A program made the translations under genes and the position numbers. The notes below the pieces were generated by a model. That model made no database searches and was not told where the DNA came from. It saw only the letters and a program-made list of their open reading frames with translations. From NCBI GenBank assembly GCA_913061145.1, contig CAJXUQ010000008.1, positions 62,001 to 126,000 on the forward strand: 64,000 nt of DNA. The letters run 5' to 3'. This document shows, piece after piece, positions 19,640-28,969 of the stretch (the stretch's first letter is position 1; the number at the start of each line of letters is the position of its first letter). This stretch comes from an uncultured Haliea sp. GTDB lineage: Bacteria; Pseudomonadota; Gammaproteobacteria; Pseudomonadales; Halieaceae.

Positions 19640-21478
19640 TCAGGACCCTACGATGCCACCGTCCTTGCGGGTGATGACCAGCGTACAGTCGCGGGGGATA
19701 GCGCCGCTGCCCAGGGCGGCAGGGAAGTTCGTCACTGCAGGATCGCCGTTGCCGGGGTGCTGCAGGTTGACGAACAATGTGCGCCGGTTGGGTGTGACGG
19801 TTATGCCGGTGACTTCACAGTCGGTGACACCGGTGAGCAGGCGCCTGATCTCGATGTCATCGCCGGACTGATTGCCGTTCGCCACCAGTAACTGGTCGTT
19901 GAGGCCATCTTTCTGTGCGCCATCGGTCTGGATGAAAACACGGTTTTCGGGGTCTACCCAGAGTCCATCGGGTGAGGCCAGGCTGCGTTCACCACCGTGC
20001 GTTGACGAGGCAAGCAGGAATATCTCCCAGGTGAAATGGCGGCCGACATGGCGGTTGCTGTCACGCCAGCGAATGATGTGACCGTCCGGATTCGGCGCCT
20101 GCGGATTGGCGGCATCCGCCTCCTCGCGGCGGCTGTTGTTGGTCAGTGTGCAATACACCGTGCCATCCCGGCCGACTGAGGTCCACTCAGGGCGGTCCAT
20201 TGGTGTGGCGCCGGCGAGGTCGGCGGCGATTCTGGCGTAGGTTAGTACTTCCGCCTCAGAGCTGAAGCGCGCTGCGATGGCGGGGTTGCGCAGGCTCAGT
20301 TCCAGCCACTCACCGCTGCCGTCATCGTTGAATCTGGCGGCGTACAGCGTTCCGCTGTCCAGCGGGCTCAAACCCTGCGAGCGCATGAAGCGCCAGTTGC
20401 CGGCAGAAACGAACTTGTAGATATAGTCGAAGCGCTCATCGTCACCCATGTAGCCTACGACGCGGCCACCGCGGCCCTCGACCAGAGCCACCCCTTCATG
20501 TTTGAAGCGCCCCATTGCCGTGCGTTTGACCGGCAGTGCATCGGGGTTGAAAGGGTCGACCTCAACGATCCAGCCAAAGCGGTTATCTTCGTTCGGGTGG
20601 CTGCCGCCGGACAGGTCAAAGCGTTCGTCAAAGAGGTGCCAGCCATAGCCGAAGCCGTTGGCGCTCAGACCGTAGCGCGCCTGCTCTTCGCTGGGTGTCC
20701 AGTTCGGGTCGCTGGTCCCGAAGTAGCCGTTGAAATTTTCCTCGCAGGTCAGGTACGTGCCCCAGGGTGTGTAGCCGTTGGCGCAGTTGTTGAGCGTGCC
20801 CATCGCGCCGGCTTCGGGTCCGATGAACTCGCTGCCCGCCGCCGGGCCACTGAATTCCACCGGGGTGCGGCCGTGCACACGCCGGTTGTACATGCTGTCC
20901 TTTACCAGCTCCCAGCCGCGGCCGGTTTTGCGTATCTCCACGACGGAGATGCCGTGCGCATGCTGTGAGGTCATCACGTCTGCCAGGCTCTCTGGGGCCG
21001 CCTTGCCGAGTACCGTGCTGTTGGTGCCAAACTCGTGATTAATGGCAAGCAGGCCGCGCGTGCTGCTGCGACGGAAGGGAAAGAACCACATGCCGTCGTG
21101 ACCGATACCGATTTGCTGGGCCTGTTCGCCGGCGCTGGGTCTTGCGTCCGGCGCGCCGCTGTAGTCCACGACGTTATGGGTCAGTGAGGTGCCCCAGGGG
21201 ATCAGCACCTGGTAGTCATAGTCGGGAGAAATGGCGGGCAGGGGGCCGTTGCCCTCGGCCAGCGTCACGGGCTGGAAGTCGATCAGCCGGCTGCCGATCT
21301 TGCGGCTTGGCGCGGCCGGGGCACTGCTGGCGGCCGCCGACAGGGGCCCCGCCAGAAAGCTGCCTGCGGCCAGCGTAAGGCCGCCGCGCAGGACCTGCCG
21401 ACGCGAGGCGTAGTCCTTGAGTACATCGCGAAAGGGACGGTTGTTTGACGGGTTGCTGGTGCCTTCATCGTGTTCCAT
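19640..21478 (-). CDS. PhoX-family (DUF839) Tat-exported phosphatase-like protein
   Basis: A 612-residue protein of the PhoX/DUF839 family; the founding members are Ca2+/Fe-dependent alkaline phosphatases releasing phosphate from organic phosphomonoesters. A twin-arginine signal SRRQVLRGGLTLAAGSFLAG follows a hydrophilic leader, so a folded metalloprotein is probably exported to the periplasm. Family segments include NHEFGTNSTVLG, YLTCEENFNGYFG, NRFGWIVEVDPFNP and GTVYCTLTNNSRR. The ATG at 21478 is used; the longer frame to 21571 adds nothing family-like. A terminator follows at 19586-19615. The upstream gene on the same strand is a TonB-dependent receptor with its own terminator, so co-transcription is not required. 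Phosphatase activity itself is not shown. Confidence 0.87.
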   Translation of the reverse strand: MEHDEGTSNPSNNRPFRDVLKDYASRRQVLRGGLTLAAGSFLAGPLSAAASSAPAAPSRKIGSRLIDFQPVTLAEGNGPLPAISPDYDYQVLIPWGTSLTHNVVDYSGAPDARPSAGEQAQQIGIGHDGMWFFPFRRSSTRGLLAINHEFGTNSTVLGKAAPESLADVMTSQHAHGISVVEIRKTGRGWELVKDSMYNRRVHGRTPVEFSGPAAGSEFIGPEAGAMGTLNNCANGYTPWGTYLTCEENFNGYFGTSDPNWTPSEEQARYGLSANGFGYGWHLFDERFDLSGGSHPNEDNRFGWIVEVDPFNPDALPVKRTAMGRFKHEGVALVEGRGGRVVGYMGDDERFDYIYKFVSAGNWRFMRSQGLSPLDSGTLYAARFNDDGSGEWLELSLRNPAIAARFSSEAEVLTYARIAADLAGATPMDRPEWTSVGRDGTVYCTLTNNSRREEADAANPQAPNPDGHIIRWRDSNRHVGRHFTWEIFLLASSTHGGERSLASPDGLWVDPENRVFIQTDGAQKDGLNDQLLVANGNQSGDDIEIRRLLTGVTDCEVTGITVTPNRRTLFVNLQHPGNGDPAVTNFPAALGSGAIPRDCTLVITRKDGGIVGS

Positions 21479-21645
21479 GGTTGTCTCTACCTGCGCTGTG
21501 GGAAGTGAGCGGCACTCCGGCGACAACCGCCGGGGGCCTGTTGCCGGTGCAGGGGTGCATCGGCTATCCATGCAGGAGGGTAGAGAGGCTGTGTTGCAGT
21601 GATGTGGCGCTTGCGTGGCGAAACCAAGAACTTTTTATTGCGGCA

Positions 21646-21680
21646 TGAAAAAGGGCCGGTAGCGAATCGCTGCCGGCCCT
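21646..21680 (-). terminator. Rho-independent terminator for the TonB-dependent receptor
   Basis: The arms AGGGCCGGTAGCGA (21652-21665) and TCGCTGCCGGCCCT (21667-21680) pair with a single G-T wobble. On the minus strand the stem is followed by a T-rich tract (21646-21651). It begins 20 bases after the stop of the receptor gene. The remaining gap to the PhoX-like start (21478) shows no other feature. Confidence 0.8.
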
Positions 21681-21699
21681 CGGGAGGAAGAGAAACCGT

Positions 21700-24129
21700 T
21701 TAGAAGGAGTACACCGCGTCAAAACCGAAGGTGCGTGGCTGGCCCCAGGTGTTGCCGGCCCATCCCAGTGTACCGAAGTCGATGCCCCACTCCCGGTATT
21801 CCTCATCCGTCAGGTTGCGCACCCAGGCCGAAAGACGCAGGTCGCCGCTCTCGCCCATCGTCAGCTCGTCCAGCGTGACACGCGCATTCAGCAGCGTGCG
21901 GGCGTCCGAGGAATCAAACTGATTCTGGAAGGGGTGGAATACCATGCTGTCGGTGTAGGACACATCCAGGCGTGCGCTCAGCCGCCCCATCCCCGTGTTG
22001 GCGGTGGAGTACTGCAGGCCAAGCGATGCGGTGTTCTCCGGTGCTCGGGTGACAGTGACAACGTCCTTGATGTTTTCGATCTGGTTGGTCACCGGGTTGC
22101 GCGCGTTGTATTCATCGAATTCGGCGTCCAGATACCCGTAGTTCAGGTCAACGGACACGTTCTCGCTGAGCAGCGCAATCACCTCCAGTTCAAGACCCAT
22201 GTAGGTCGCCTCACCCGCGTTGGTGATGCGGCTGGATGCACCGCCGCTGCCCGCTTCGAATACGGCAATCTGCATGTCCTTGTAGTTGTTGTAGAACACC
22301 GCGCCGTTGACCCGCAGGCGGCGATCCAGCCAGTCGGACTTCATCCCCAACTCGTAGGAGTCGAGGGTTTCTTCCTCGTAGGGCTCTTCCCAGGCTGTGG
22401 CGCTGGACGCGCGGCTGTTGAAACCGCCGCCGTTGTAACCCGTGGAGTAGGTGGCATAGACATTCATGTCCGGGCTGATCGAGTAGTTGGCTGTCAGCAG
22501 GTAGCTGATGTTGTCCCAGGTGTCCTCGTTGGTAAACCGGTCGTCGAAGCTGACGTGGTTCAGTCCCTCATTGAACAGGAACGCCTCGCGATCATCCTCC
22601 GTATAGCGCAAGCCCGCGGTGATATCCAACTGATCGGTGAGGGAGTAGGTCGCCTGGCCGTAGACCGCGGTCGATTCCGACTCCTGCCCGTAGATGAAAT
22701 CCTGGAAGCCGTTCAGGTTCGGATCGGCGCCCGGGAACGGGAAGGGCAGGGGAAGCCGCTGGCTGCCCTGACAGACCGGGCCGGTGCCGAAGTCGTTACA
22801 GAAACCGGCGCCGATAAAGGCCGGCCCGATCGCGCTGTCCACCAGGAACTGGATGGGCAGCACAAAGCTCTGCGGGTTGTCCTGATACACTTCTTCGTCA
22901 AACAGGAATACGCCTACCGTGTACTGCAGGCGGTCATTGAAGGCATCGCCGATCAGCTGGAATTCGTGGCTTTCCATTTTAATCCAGCCTTCGGGAATGC
23001 CGGCCTGGAAGCCCTGTGTCGGAATCTCTGCGCCGCCACCGTACAGCAGGTCACGCATCGTGTAGGCTCCGCCATCAAGGTCGGTGGAGTCGTAGCCGGA
23101 GTCGGTGTCGCGGTTGGCGTAGATATATTTGAGAGTGAAGGGGTCAAGTTCCCAGGCAACCGTCAGGTTGTGGCCCTGCACTTCCAGCCATTCTTCGCTG
23201 GACCCCTCGAGCATGAAGGTCTCACGACGCTTGGTGGGGTCGCCTACCGTGGCCGCCATCTGCTGGAAGATTTCGCCGCCAAGGAAGGTGTAGGGGAAGG
23301 GGGTGGTGGTGAAACCGTTGTAGATGGAGTCCTTCACCTTGGTCACCTGATACGGTGTGGGTACCCCGGTGTTGTCAGTGTCGTCATAGGAATAGTCTAT
23401 GGTCAACCCGTCGGTGGGCTCCAGTCGCAACGCCACACGGTAGGAGGAGTTGTCTTCACTCGCCAGGTTGGGGTTGACGCCAGGGAATTCGTTGGTCGCC
23501 CAGCCGTCATATTCCATCTTGCTGCCGGAAACCTTGACCGAGAGCATGTCCGCAATTTGCGGCAGGTCGACGGAGCCCGTGAGGCGGCGATAACCATCAT
23601 TGCCGACGCTCACCTCCACGCGCCCACCCAGTTCGCCGGTGGGCTTGCGTGTGGTGACGTTCACAGCACCGCCGGTGCTGTTGCGGCCGAAGAGTGTGCC
23701 CTGTGGGCCGCGCAGTACTTCGATGGACTGCAGGTCAACGATATCGAAAATCGCGCCGACGGTTTTGCTCATGTAGACGCCGTCGAGGTAGAAGCTCGTT
23801 TTCGGGTCGGTCATCAGCGAGGTTTCACCGCTGCCCACCCCCCGGATGTAAATCGACATGTTGGAGTTGGACGAGGGCTGCTTCTGTACGTTGGTGTTCG
23901 GCACCAGCCCGTTCAGGTCCGTGACATTGTAGATGCCGAGGTCGGCAATCTGCTCGGCATTGAACGCGGTCACCGCGATGGGGGTTTCCTGCAGCAGCGT
24001 CTCCCGACGTTGTGCGGTGACCACGACTTCCTCCAGTGCCAGACCCTGGGCCTGAACTGCGGAAATGAAGGGGATCGACGTGGCCGCGATCAGCGCGGCG
24101 GCGATGGGTGTGTGCATATATCTCGGCAT
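21700..24129 (-). CDS. TonB-dependent receptor
   Basis: An 809-residue outer-membrane receptor that takes up a substrate using energy from TonB. A signal peptide ends near AVQAQG and is followed by a TonB-box-like segment LEEVVVTAQRR. The plug domain shows QETPIAVTAF and VLRGPQGTLFGRNSTGGAVN. The barrel ends with phenylalanine (FGFDAVYSF), as needed for outer-membrane insertion. The sequence type (ETPIAVT plug, RNSTGGAVNVTT) is the large group common in marine proteobacteria, with no fixed substrate. A perfect palindrome lies 57-73 bases upstream of the start. A long open frame on the opposite strand is a shadow. Confidence 0.93.
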   Translation of the reverse strand: MPRYMHTPIAAALIAATSIPFISAVQAQGLALEEVVVTAQRRETLLQETPIAVTAFNAEQIADLGIYNVTDLNGLVPNTNVQKQPSSNSNMSIYIRGVGSGETSLMTDPKTSFYLDGVYMSKTVGAIFDIVDLQSIEVLRGPQGTLFGRNSTGGAVNVTTRKPTGELGGRVEVSVGNDGYRRLTGSVDLPQIADMLSVKVSGSKMEYDGWATNEFPGVNPNLASEDNSSYRVALRLEPTDGLTIDYSYDDTDNTGVPTPYQVTKVKDSIYNGFTTTPFPYTFLGGEIFQQMAATVGDPTKRRETFMLEGSSEEWLEVQGHNLTVAWELDPFTLKYIYANRDTDSGYDSTDLDGGAYTMRDLLYGGGAEIPTQGFQAGIPEGWIKMESHEFQLIGDAFNDRLQYTVGVFLFDEEVYQDNPQSFVLPIQFLVDSAIGPAFIGAGFCNDFGTGPVCQGSQRLPLPFPFPGADPNLNGFQDFIYGQESESTAVYGQATYSLTDQLDITAGLRYTEDDREAFLFNEGLNHVSFDDRFTNEDTWDNISYLLTANYSISPDMNVYATYSTGYNGGGFNSRASSATAWEEPYEEETLDSYELGMKSDWLDRRLRVNGAVFYNNYKDMQIAVFEAGSGGASSRITNAGEATYMGLELEVIALLSENVSVDLNYGYLDAEFDEYNARNPVTNQIENIKDVVTVTRAPENTASLGLQYSTANTGMGRLSARLDVSYTDSMVFHPFQNQFDSSDARTLLNARVTLDELTMGESGDLRLSAWVRNLTDEEYREWGIDFGTLGWAGNTWGQPRTFGFDAVYSF

Positions 24130-24468
24130 GGTGAGGCTCCGTAATCGTTATTATCAGCGCTCCGGAGGGGCGCCGGGGTAACCTGCCAACACAGTGTGTT
24201 GGATTGCGCAGTGATTGTATGTTATCGAAAACCTGCAACCGCAGTTTAACGTTGTCGGGGCCTGCTGCGTCAAGTGTCGTGAGGAGAAATATTCACGCGT
24301 GTGTAGCGACTTGCCCCGATTTTGCCCACCGTCAACGACAGGGTACCGGTGGCCGGGGAGGGAATTGTATGAATTGCACCAAGAGTGATTGCGGGACTAT
24401 TTTCCTCATGCTTACATGGACCGTATGAGGGTCGAAACCGGAAATAGCGCCGCGTCGCGGCAAAACAC
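24130..24468. other. 339-base divergent intergenic region
   Basis: This is the longest gap in the window, between the divergent TonB receptor (start 24129) and the cyclic-di-GMP gene (start 24469). It contains the palindrome at 24186-24202 and is more AT-rich than the flanking genes, as expected for promoters. A 74-codon open frame at 24204-24428 has no family features and no convincing RBS, so I do not call it. No tRNA-like or riboswitch-like fold was recognised by eye. Confidence 0.6.
24186..24202. promoter_or_regulatory. Perfect 17-base palindrome, candidate operator of the TonB receptor
   Basis: CCAACACA-G-TGTGTTGG has 8-base arms around a single central base. It lies 57-73 bases upstream of the receptor ATG at 24129, where a promoter would be expected. 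Length and symmetry fit a dimeric repressor site (LacI, TetR or GntR type). No regulator gene is adjacent. Confidence 0.5.
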
Positions 24469-27400
24469 ATGAAGGCTGTCAGAAAATACCGCTTTGCCAA
24501 TCTGGTGCCAGCACTGTTATCCGTGTTCGTGCTGTCCCTGGGTATGGCGCTTACGATCGCCACCTGGCAGCAATACCAGCAACGTGAGCAGGCGCTGCTG
24601 TCTGCAGCTTTCACTGCCGAGTCACAACGCCTGATTGCCGTAGCGGAAAAGCAGCTGCACACCTACTCTGTGGTGATGCGCGGTCTGCAGGGTTTTTTCC
24701 AGGGCTCGGAAAGCGTTGAGTATCCCGAGTTCCTGGCCTACGCGAGGGCCCTGAATGCCACGACGGAGCTGGCAGGCCTGCAGGGAATCGCCTGGGTGCA
24801 ACTGGTGCGACGCAGCCAGCTGGACAAGCACCTGGAGGAGATGGCTGCACAACTGCCGGTGGACTACAGCATTCGACCGGAGAACCCGGGCGAGGTGCTG
24901 GCGCCAATCATCTACATCGAGCCATTGGCGGGTGCCAACCTGCGCGCCATCGGCCTTGATGTCTACCAGCTTCCGGTGGCTCGCGCCGCCGCAGAGAAAG
25001 CGCGTGACCTCGGCGATATCGTCATCACCCGCCCGCTGCAACTGGTGCAGGACCAAGGTGATGCACCGGCGGCGGAGAATCCCGAGTCTCCGTCCTTTGT
25101 GATGTACCTGCCGGTGTACGGTGCGTCGGCAGTGCCGGACACACTGGCGGAGCGCAGGGCCAGAATCACCGGCTATGTCGACGTGCCCTTCCGCGTCAGT
25201 GACCTGATTGAGGGTATGGCGAGGGAGATTGATGCCGACCTGGATTTTGACATTTACGACGGCGACCCGCGCGATCCGGGTAATCGGCTGTATCTGTCGG
25301 ACGCCGTATCCCATGCGGCCCGCGCCGCCGCGGGTGAGGTGCAGGCGGAGCACAGCGTCACGGTGGGTACCCGCAGCTGGACGTTCTATATTAGCTCCAC
25401 GCCCGCCTTCCGCGCCGCGTCGCGGGCGCCGGGGGGCTCCTCCGCGATGTTTGTGGCGGGTGGTTCCGCCAGCCTTGCCCTGGCGTTGCTGGTGCTGGTG
25501 ATAGCCCGCGGCCGCGACCGCAGCGACCGGCGCGCGGAACGTCTCGCCAGCCTTTATCACGCACTCAGTGAAGTCAACCAGTCCATTGTACGCATGGACA
25601 GCGAGGCGGAGCTGATGCCCCTGGTCTGTAATGTGGCGGTTCGTTTTGGTGGCTTTACCCTGGCCTGGGTCGGTCGCATTGATGCCGCAAGTGGTGCGAT
25701 TGTCGGCGTCGCCGGTGCCGGGGAGGGACGTGAATACTTCGACAGCAAGTCCCTGTCCATTGATGCCAACCATCCTGGCGGAGGCGGATCCATGGCCACC
25801 GCAGCGCGGGAGAACCGGCCGGTGATCATCAACGACTACCTCGACTCTTCACTGACCGAACCCTGGCACGATCGGGCGCGCGAGTTCGGTTGGCGCTCAT
25901 CGGCCGCGTTTCCGGTTCCCCGGGGCGGCAAGCCGTTTGCTGTGTTCAGTGTCTACCATGCGCATCGCAACGTGTTTGACGAGGAGGCGACGGCGCTCCT
26001 GCGTGAGATGAGCGCAGATATCAGTTTCGCACTCGACAACTTTGATCGGGAGGAACAGCGTACGCGCTATGAAAAGGCGGTGCGGGAAAGTGAGTCGCTG
26101 TTGTCCACCATCCTTGAGAATGTGGGTGCCTGCATCTACCTGAAGGATCTCGAGGGCAAGTACCTGTTCGTGAATCGACAGGTGCTTGCGACCTGGGGGG
26201 TCGAGCGCGAGGACATTATCGGTCAGGGCGACGAGCGCCTGTTTGAACCGGATAGCGTGGCCCGTATTCGCGAGAACGACCGCAAGGTGCTCACCTCGGG
26301 TATTTCCGAGGAGCGCGAAGAGGTGGAGACCATCCGCAGCAGCGGCAAGACCTCCGTATTCTGGTCGGTGAAAATCCCGCTGTATGACGCTGAAGGCAAG
26401 GTCTACGCGCTCTGTGGTATCTCCACCGATATTACCGAGCATCGCGACAACCGGGACCGCATCCGCTTCCTCAGCCACTACGACACGCTCACAGGCCTGC
26501 CCAATCGGGAATTGCTGCACGAGCGGACGCGCCTGGCGGTGACCGCCGCTGCCGCGAGTGCCACGCCGCTGGCACTGCTCTATATCGATCTCGACCGTTT
26601 CCAGCTGATCAACGAATCGCTCGGGCTCGCGGTGGGGGATGCTGTGCTCACCGCGCTGTCGAGCCGCCTGAGCGCCGAGCTGAACCTGGAGTCCACGCTG
26701 AGCCGCATGGGGGGAGACGAGTTTTTCCTCCTGCTTCCCGGCGTTGGCGAAGCAGGCGCCGTCCAGGTGGCGGAACGCCTGCTCAGTCGCATCGCCGAGC
26801 CCCTGCAGCTGGAGGCGCAACGGCTCAGCGTTACCGCGAGCATCGGCATCGCCTGCTTCCCGGAGCATGGCCGAGACCTCGATCAGCTGACGCAGGCCGC
26901 AGACGCAGCGCTCTCGCGTGCCAAGCTCGCCGGGCGCAATGTATTCTGCGTGTTCGAAGACGAGATGCGCGTGCATGCCAATGAAACGCTGCAGATCGAG
27001 AACCAGCTCAGGGAGGCTCTGGCCAAAGGCGATCTCAGCCTGCACTACCAGCCGCAAGTCAGTCTGACGACAGGAGAGATCACCGGCGTTGAGGCCCTGA
27101 TCCGCTGGCAGCACCCTGAGCTGGGTTTCGTGCCGCCGTCACGGTTTATCCCCATCGCCGAGGAGAGCGGGCTGATCCTGGATATCGGCAGCTGGGTGTT
27201 GCGTACCGCCATAGCCCAGCAGGCGCTGTGGCAGTCAGCGGGGCTGCCTGTTGGGCCCGTCGCTGTGAACCTCTCCGCCATGCAGATCTACCGCGAAGAC
27301 TTCGCCGAGATGGTAAGTCAGATGCTCGCCGACGCTGGCGTGCCGGCGGAACTGCTGGATCTCGAGCTCACCGAGCGCATTGCCATGGAGAGCTCCGGCA

Positions 27401-27756
27401 AGACACTGGCAACGCTGGCTGACCTGCATCGGCGCGGCGTCGTGCTGTCGATTGACGATTTCGGCACCGGTTACTCCTCATTGAGTTATCTCAAGCGCTA
27501 TCCGGTACAGAAGCTGAAAATCGACAAGAGTTTTGTCGACGGGGTGGCAGAGGACGCCGAGGACCAGGCTATCGCGCTGGCCATTATCGGCGTGGCTCGC
27601 GGACTTGGGTTCCGCACCATCGCCGAGGGCGTGGAGACGGAGGCGCAGTGGCAGTTCCTCAAGGACAACGGCTGTGACGAGTTTCAGGGATATTACTTCA
27701 GCAAGCCGCTGCCGGCCGAAGATTTTGAGGCCCTGCTGCGCAAGCTCGGATCATGA
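24469..27756 (+). CDS. CHASE-GAF-PAS-GGDEF-EAL membrane protein (cyclic-di-GMP synthesis and breakdown)
   Basis: A 1095-residue inner-membrane signalling protein. A first membrane helix (about 12-33) is followed by a periplasmic CHASE sensor domain (about 70-300), a second helix (about 325-346), a GAF domain (about 360-525) and a PAS domain (about 535-660). The GGDEF domain follows with an intact MGGDEF motif (748-752), then the EAL domain with EALIRW (875-880) and DDFGTG (996-1001). Catalytic residues of both output domains look intact, so it could make and degrade cyclic-di-GMP. I see no RxxD inhibitory site just before GGDEF. The ligand is unknown. Its 3' end overlaps the convergent antiporter gene by six bases. 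Confidence 0.93.
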   Translation: MKAVRKYRFANLVPALLSVFVLSLGMALTIATWQQYQQREQALLSAAFTAESQRLIAVAEKQLHTYSVVMRGLQGFFQGSESVEYPEFLAYARALNATTELAGLQGIAWVQLVRRSQLDKHLEEMAAQLPVDYSIRPENPGEVLAPIIYIEPLAGANLRAIGLDVYQLPVARAAAEKARDLGDIVITRPLQLVQDQGDAPAAENPESPSFVMYLPVYGASAVPDTLAERRARITGYVDVPFRVSDLIEGMAREIDADLDFDIYDGDPRDPGNRLYLSDAVSHAARAAAGEVQAEHSVTVGTRSWTFYISSTPAFRAASRAPGGSSAMFVAGGSASLALALLVLVIARGRDRSDRRAERLASLYHALSEVNQSIVRMDSEAELMPLVCNVAVRFGGFTLAWVGRIDAASGAIVGVAGAGEGREYFDSKSLSIDANHPGGGGSMATAARENRPVIINDYLDSSLTEPWHDRAREFGWRSSAAFPVPRGGKPFAVFSVYHAHRNVFDEEATALLREMSADISFALDNFDREEQRTRYEKAVRESESLLSTILENVGACIYLKDLEGKYLFVNRQVLATWGVEREDIIGQGDERLFEPDSVARIRENDRKVLTSGISEEREEVETIRSSGKTSVFWSVKIPLYDAEGKVYALCGISTDITEHRDNRDRIRFLSHYDTLTGLPNRELLHERTRLAVTAAAASATPLALLYIDLDRFQLINESLGLAVGDAVLTALSSRLSAELNLESTLSRMGGDEFFLLLPGVGEAGAVQVAERLLSRIAEPLQLEAQRLSVTASIGIACFPEHGRDLDQLTQAADAALSRAKLAGRNVFCVFEDEMRVHANETLQIENQLREALAKGDLSLHYQPQVSLTTGEITGVEALIRWQHPELGFVPPSRFIPIAEESGLILDIGSWVLRTAIAQQALWQSAGLPVGPVAVNLSAMQIYREDFAEMVSQMLADAGVPAELLDLELTERIAMESSGKTLATLADLHRRGVVLSIDDFGTGYSSLSYLKRYPVQKLKIDKSFVDGVAEDAEDQAIALAIIGVARGLGFRTIAEGVETEAQWQFLKDNGCDEFQGYYFSKPLPAEDFEALLRKLGS

Positions 27757-28719
27757 GCCGCTGGAGACAAGCACCCAACTGGTATAACCGACAAAGCACA
27801 GGATAAGCAGGGCGCCCTCCAGCCGGTTGATGCGGCCCGGTCCGCGGCGTCGATAGCCCATCACACACAACAGCAGCGCCAGGGCCCCCATGCTCAGTAC
27901 GTCCCGGCCAAGCACCTCCGGCGGCACGTCGATCTCGGCAATACCGCCCGCGATGCCCACCACCGCCAGCGTGTTGAACAGGTTGGAACCGATCACGTTG
28001 CCCAGCGCGATGTCGCTTTCACCCTTGCGCGCGGCAATCACCGAGGACGCGAGTTCGGGAAGCGACGTGCCAACCGCCACGATGGTGAGCCCGATCACCA
28101 GGTCGCTGACCCCCAGGCCCTCGGCAATCAGCACCGCGCCCCACACCAGCAGGCGCGAAGCAGCAATCAGGAGCAGCAGGCCGGCGAGCAGCCAGAACAG
28201 CGCGCGTCCCAGCGGCATGTGCTGGGTAGACGCGTGCTCCGCAGTGACCTCAATGGCCAGCGTATCGCGGTCGCCCCGCAGGCCCTGGTGGATAGACCAG
28301 CCCATCAGCAGGACGAACAGGCCAAGCAGCAGGAATGCCTCAAGGTGGGTGATGACGCCGTCGACCACCTGCCAGGCTGCCAGCGCCGTGACAGCGAGCA
28401 GTATCGGCAGCTCCTTGCGCAGGATCTGCGAGTGCACGGCCAGGGGGCTGAGCACAGCGGTGACGCCGATAATCAGCGCGATGTTGGTGATGTTGGAGCC
28501 GTAGGCATTGCCCAGTGCCAGGCCCGGATTCCCCTGGCTGGAGGCAATGGCGGAGACGACCATCTCGGGCGCCGATGTGCCGAAACCGATGATGACCATG
28601 CCGATCAGCAGCGGCGGCACGTTGAAATGCCAGGCCGTTGCCGCCGCGCCCGATACAAAGCGGTCGGCACTCCAGACCAGCAATACCAGGCCGATGAGTA
28701 CGGCTCCCAACGCCATCAT
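27751..28719 (-). CDS. Calcium/sodium antiporter, CaCA family (YrbG-like)
   Basis: A 322-residue inner-membrane exchanger. The two inverted alpha-repeats are plain: GFGTSAPEMVVSAIAS...LGNAYGSNITN in the first half and AVGTSLPELASSVIAA...LGNVIGSNLFN in the second. The acidic and polar residues in these repeats bind the cations. About ten membrane helices are expected. The gene starts ATGATG, so the start may be 28719 or 28716; AGGAG lies upstream on the minus strand. It overlaps the convergent cyclic-di-GMP gene at their stops. The 250-base region upstream is shared with the divergent isomerase gene. Confidence 0.92.
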   Translation of the reverse strand: MMALGAVLIGLVLLVWSADRFVSGAAATAWHFNVPPLLIGMVIIGFGTSAPEMVVSAIASSQGNPGLALGNAYGSNITNIALIIGVTAVLSPLAVHSQILRKELPILLAVTALAAWQVVDGVITHLEAFLLLGLFVLLMGWSIHQGLRGDRDTLAIEVTAEHASTQHMPLGRALFWLLAGLLLLIAASRLLVWGAVLIAEGLGVSDLVIGLTIVAVGTSLPELASSVIAARKGESDIALGNVIGSNLFNTLAVVGIAGGIAEIDVPPEVLGRDVLSMGALALLLCVMGYRRRGPGRINRLEGALLILCFVGYTSWVLVSSGS

Positions 28720-28969
28720 GAGTCAGCTCCTGCAAAACGGTTGTACCGGACTTGCGCCGGTGGTCGTGAGCAAGATACTGATCTCCCGGGCCCCTCGCCA
28801 GTGCCCCGCGGCACCACTATTACCGTTTCTCCCCTGCCGCCTGCCCTGGCGCAGGTTTTCAGTGCCTTCGGTTTACATCCTCATTGCAGCCGTTAAACTG
28901 GAGCATTCGCGAGTTACTGCGCCAGGCACTGCGTAGTTTCCCCTGTCCCTACGCAATCAGGAGCACAAT
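28720..28969. promoter_or_regulatory. Divergent intergenic region with possible promoter and small hairpins
   Basis: It separates the antiporter (minus) and the isomerase (plus). For the isomerase, TTTACA (28872-28877) and TAAACT (28894-28899) are spaced by 16 bases and could be a sigma-70 promoter. On the antiporter side two small hairpins can form: ACCGG/CCGGT at 28745-28761 and GTGCC/GGCAC at 28801-28814. I looked for known riboswitch cores (manganese, cobalamin) in this leader and did not find a convincing match. Confidence 0.35.

Noticed and set aside
21934..24144. A 736-codon open frame on the plus strand
   Set aside because: Antisense to the TonB receptor, which has a signal peptide, plug and barrel end. 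The shadow protein has no signal or motif.
24204..24428. A 74-codon open frame in the long divergent gap
   Set aside because: No convincing RBS, Cys/Arg-rich low-information translation and no family resemblance; most of the stretch is promoter region.
28720..28969. Possible riboswitch in the leader of the CaCA antiporter
   Set aside because: Some manganese-riboswitch-like words (GGGGAG, GGCGAG) occur on the minus strand, but the paired core does not match. Infernal/Rfam on this region would decide.
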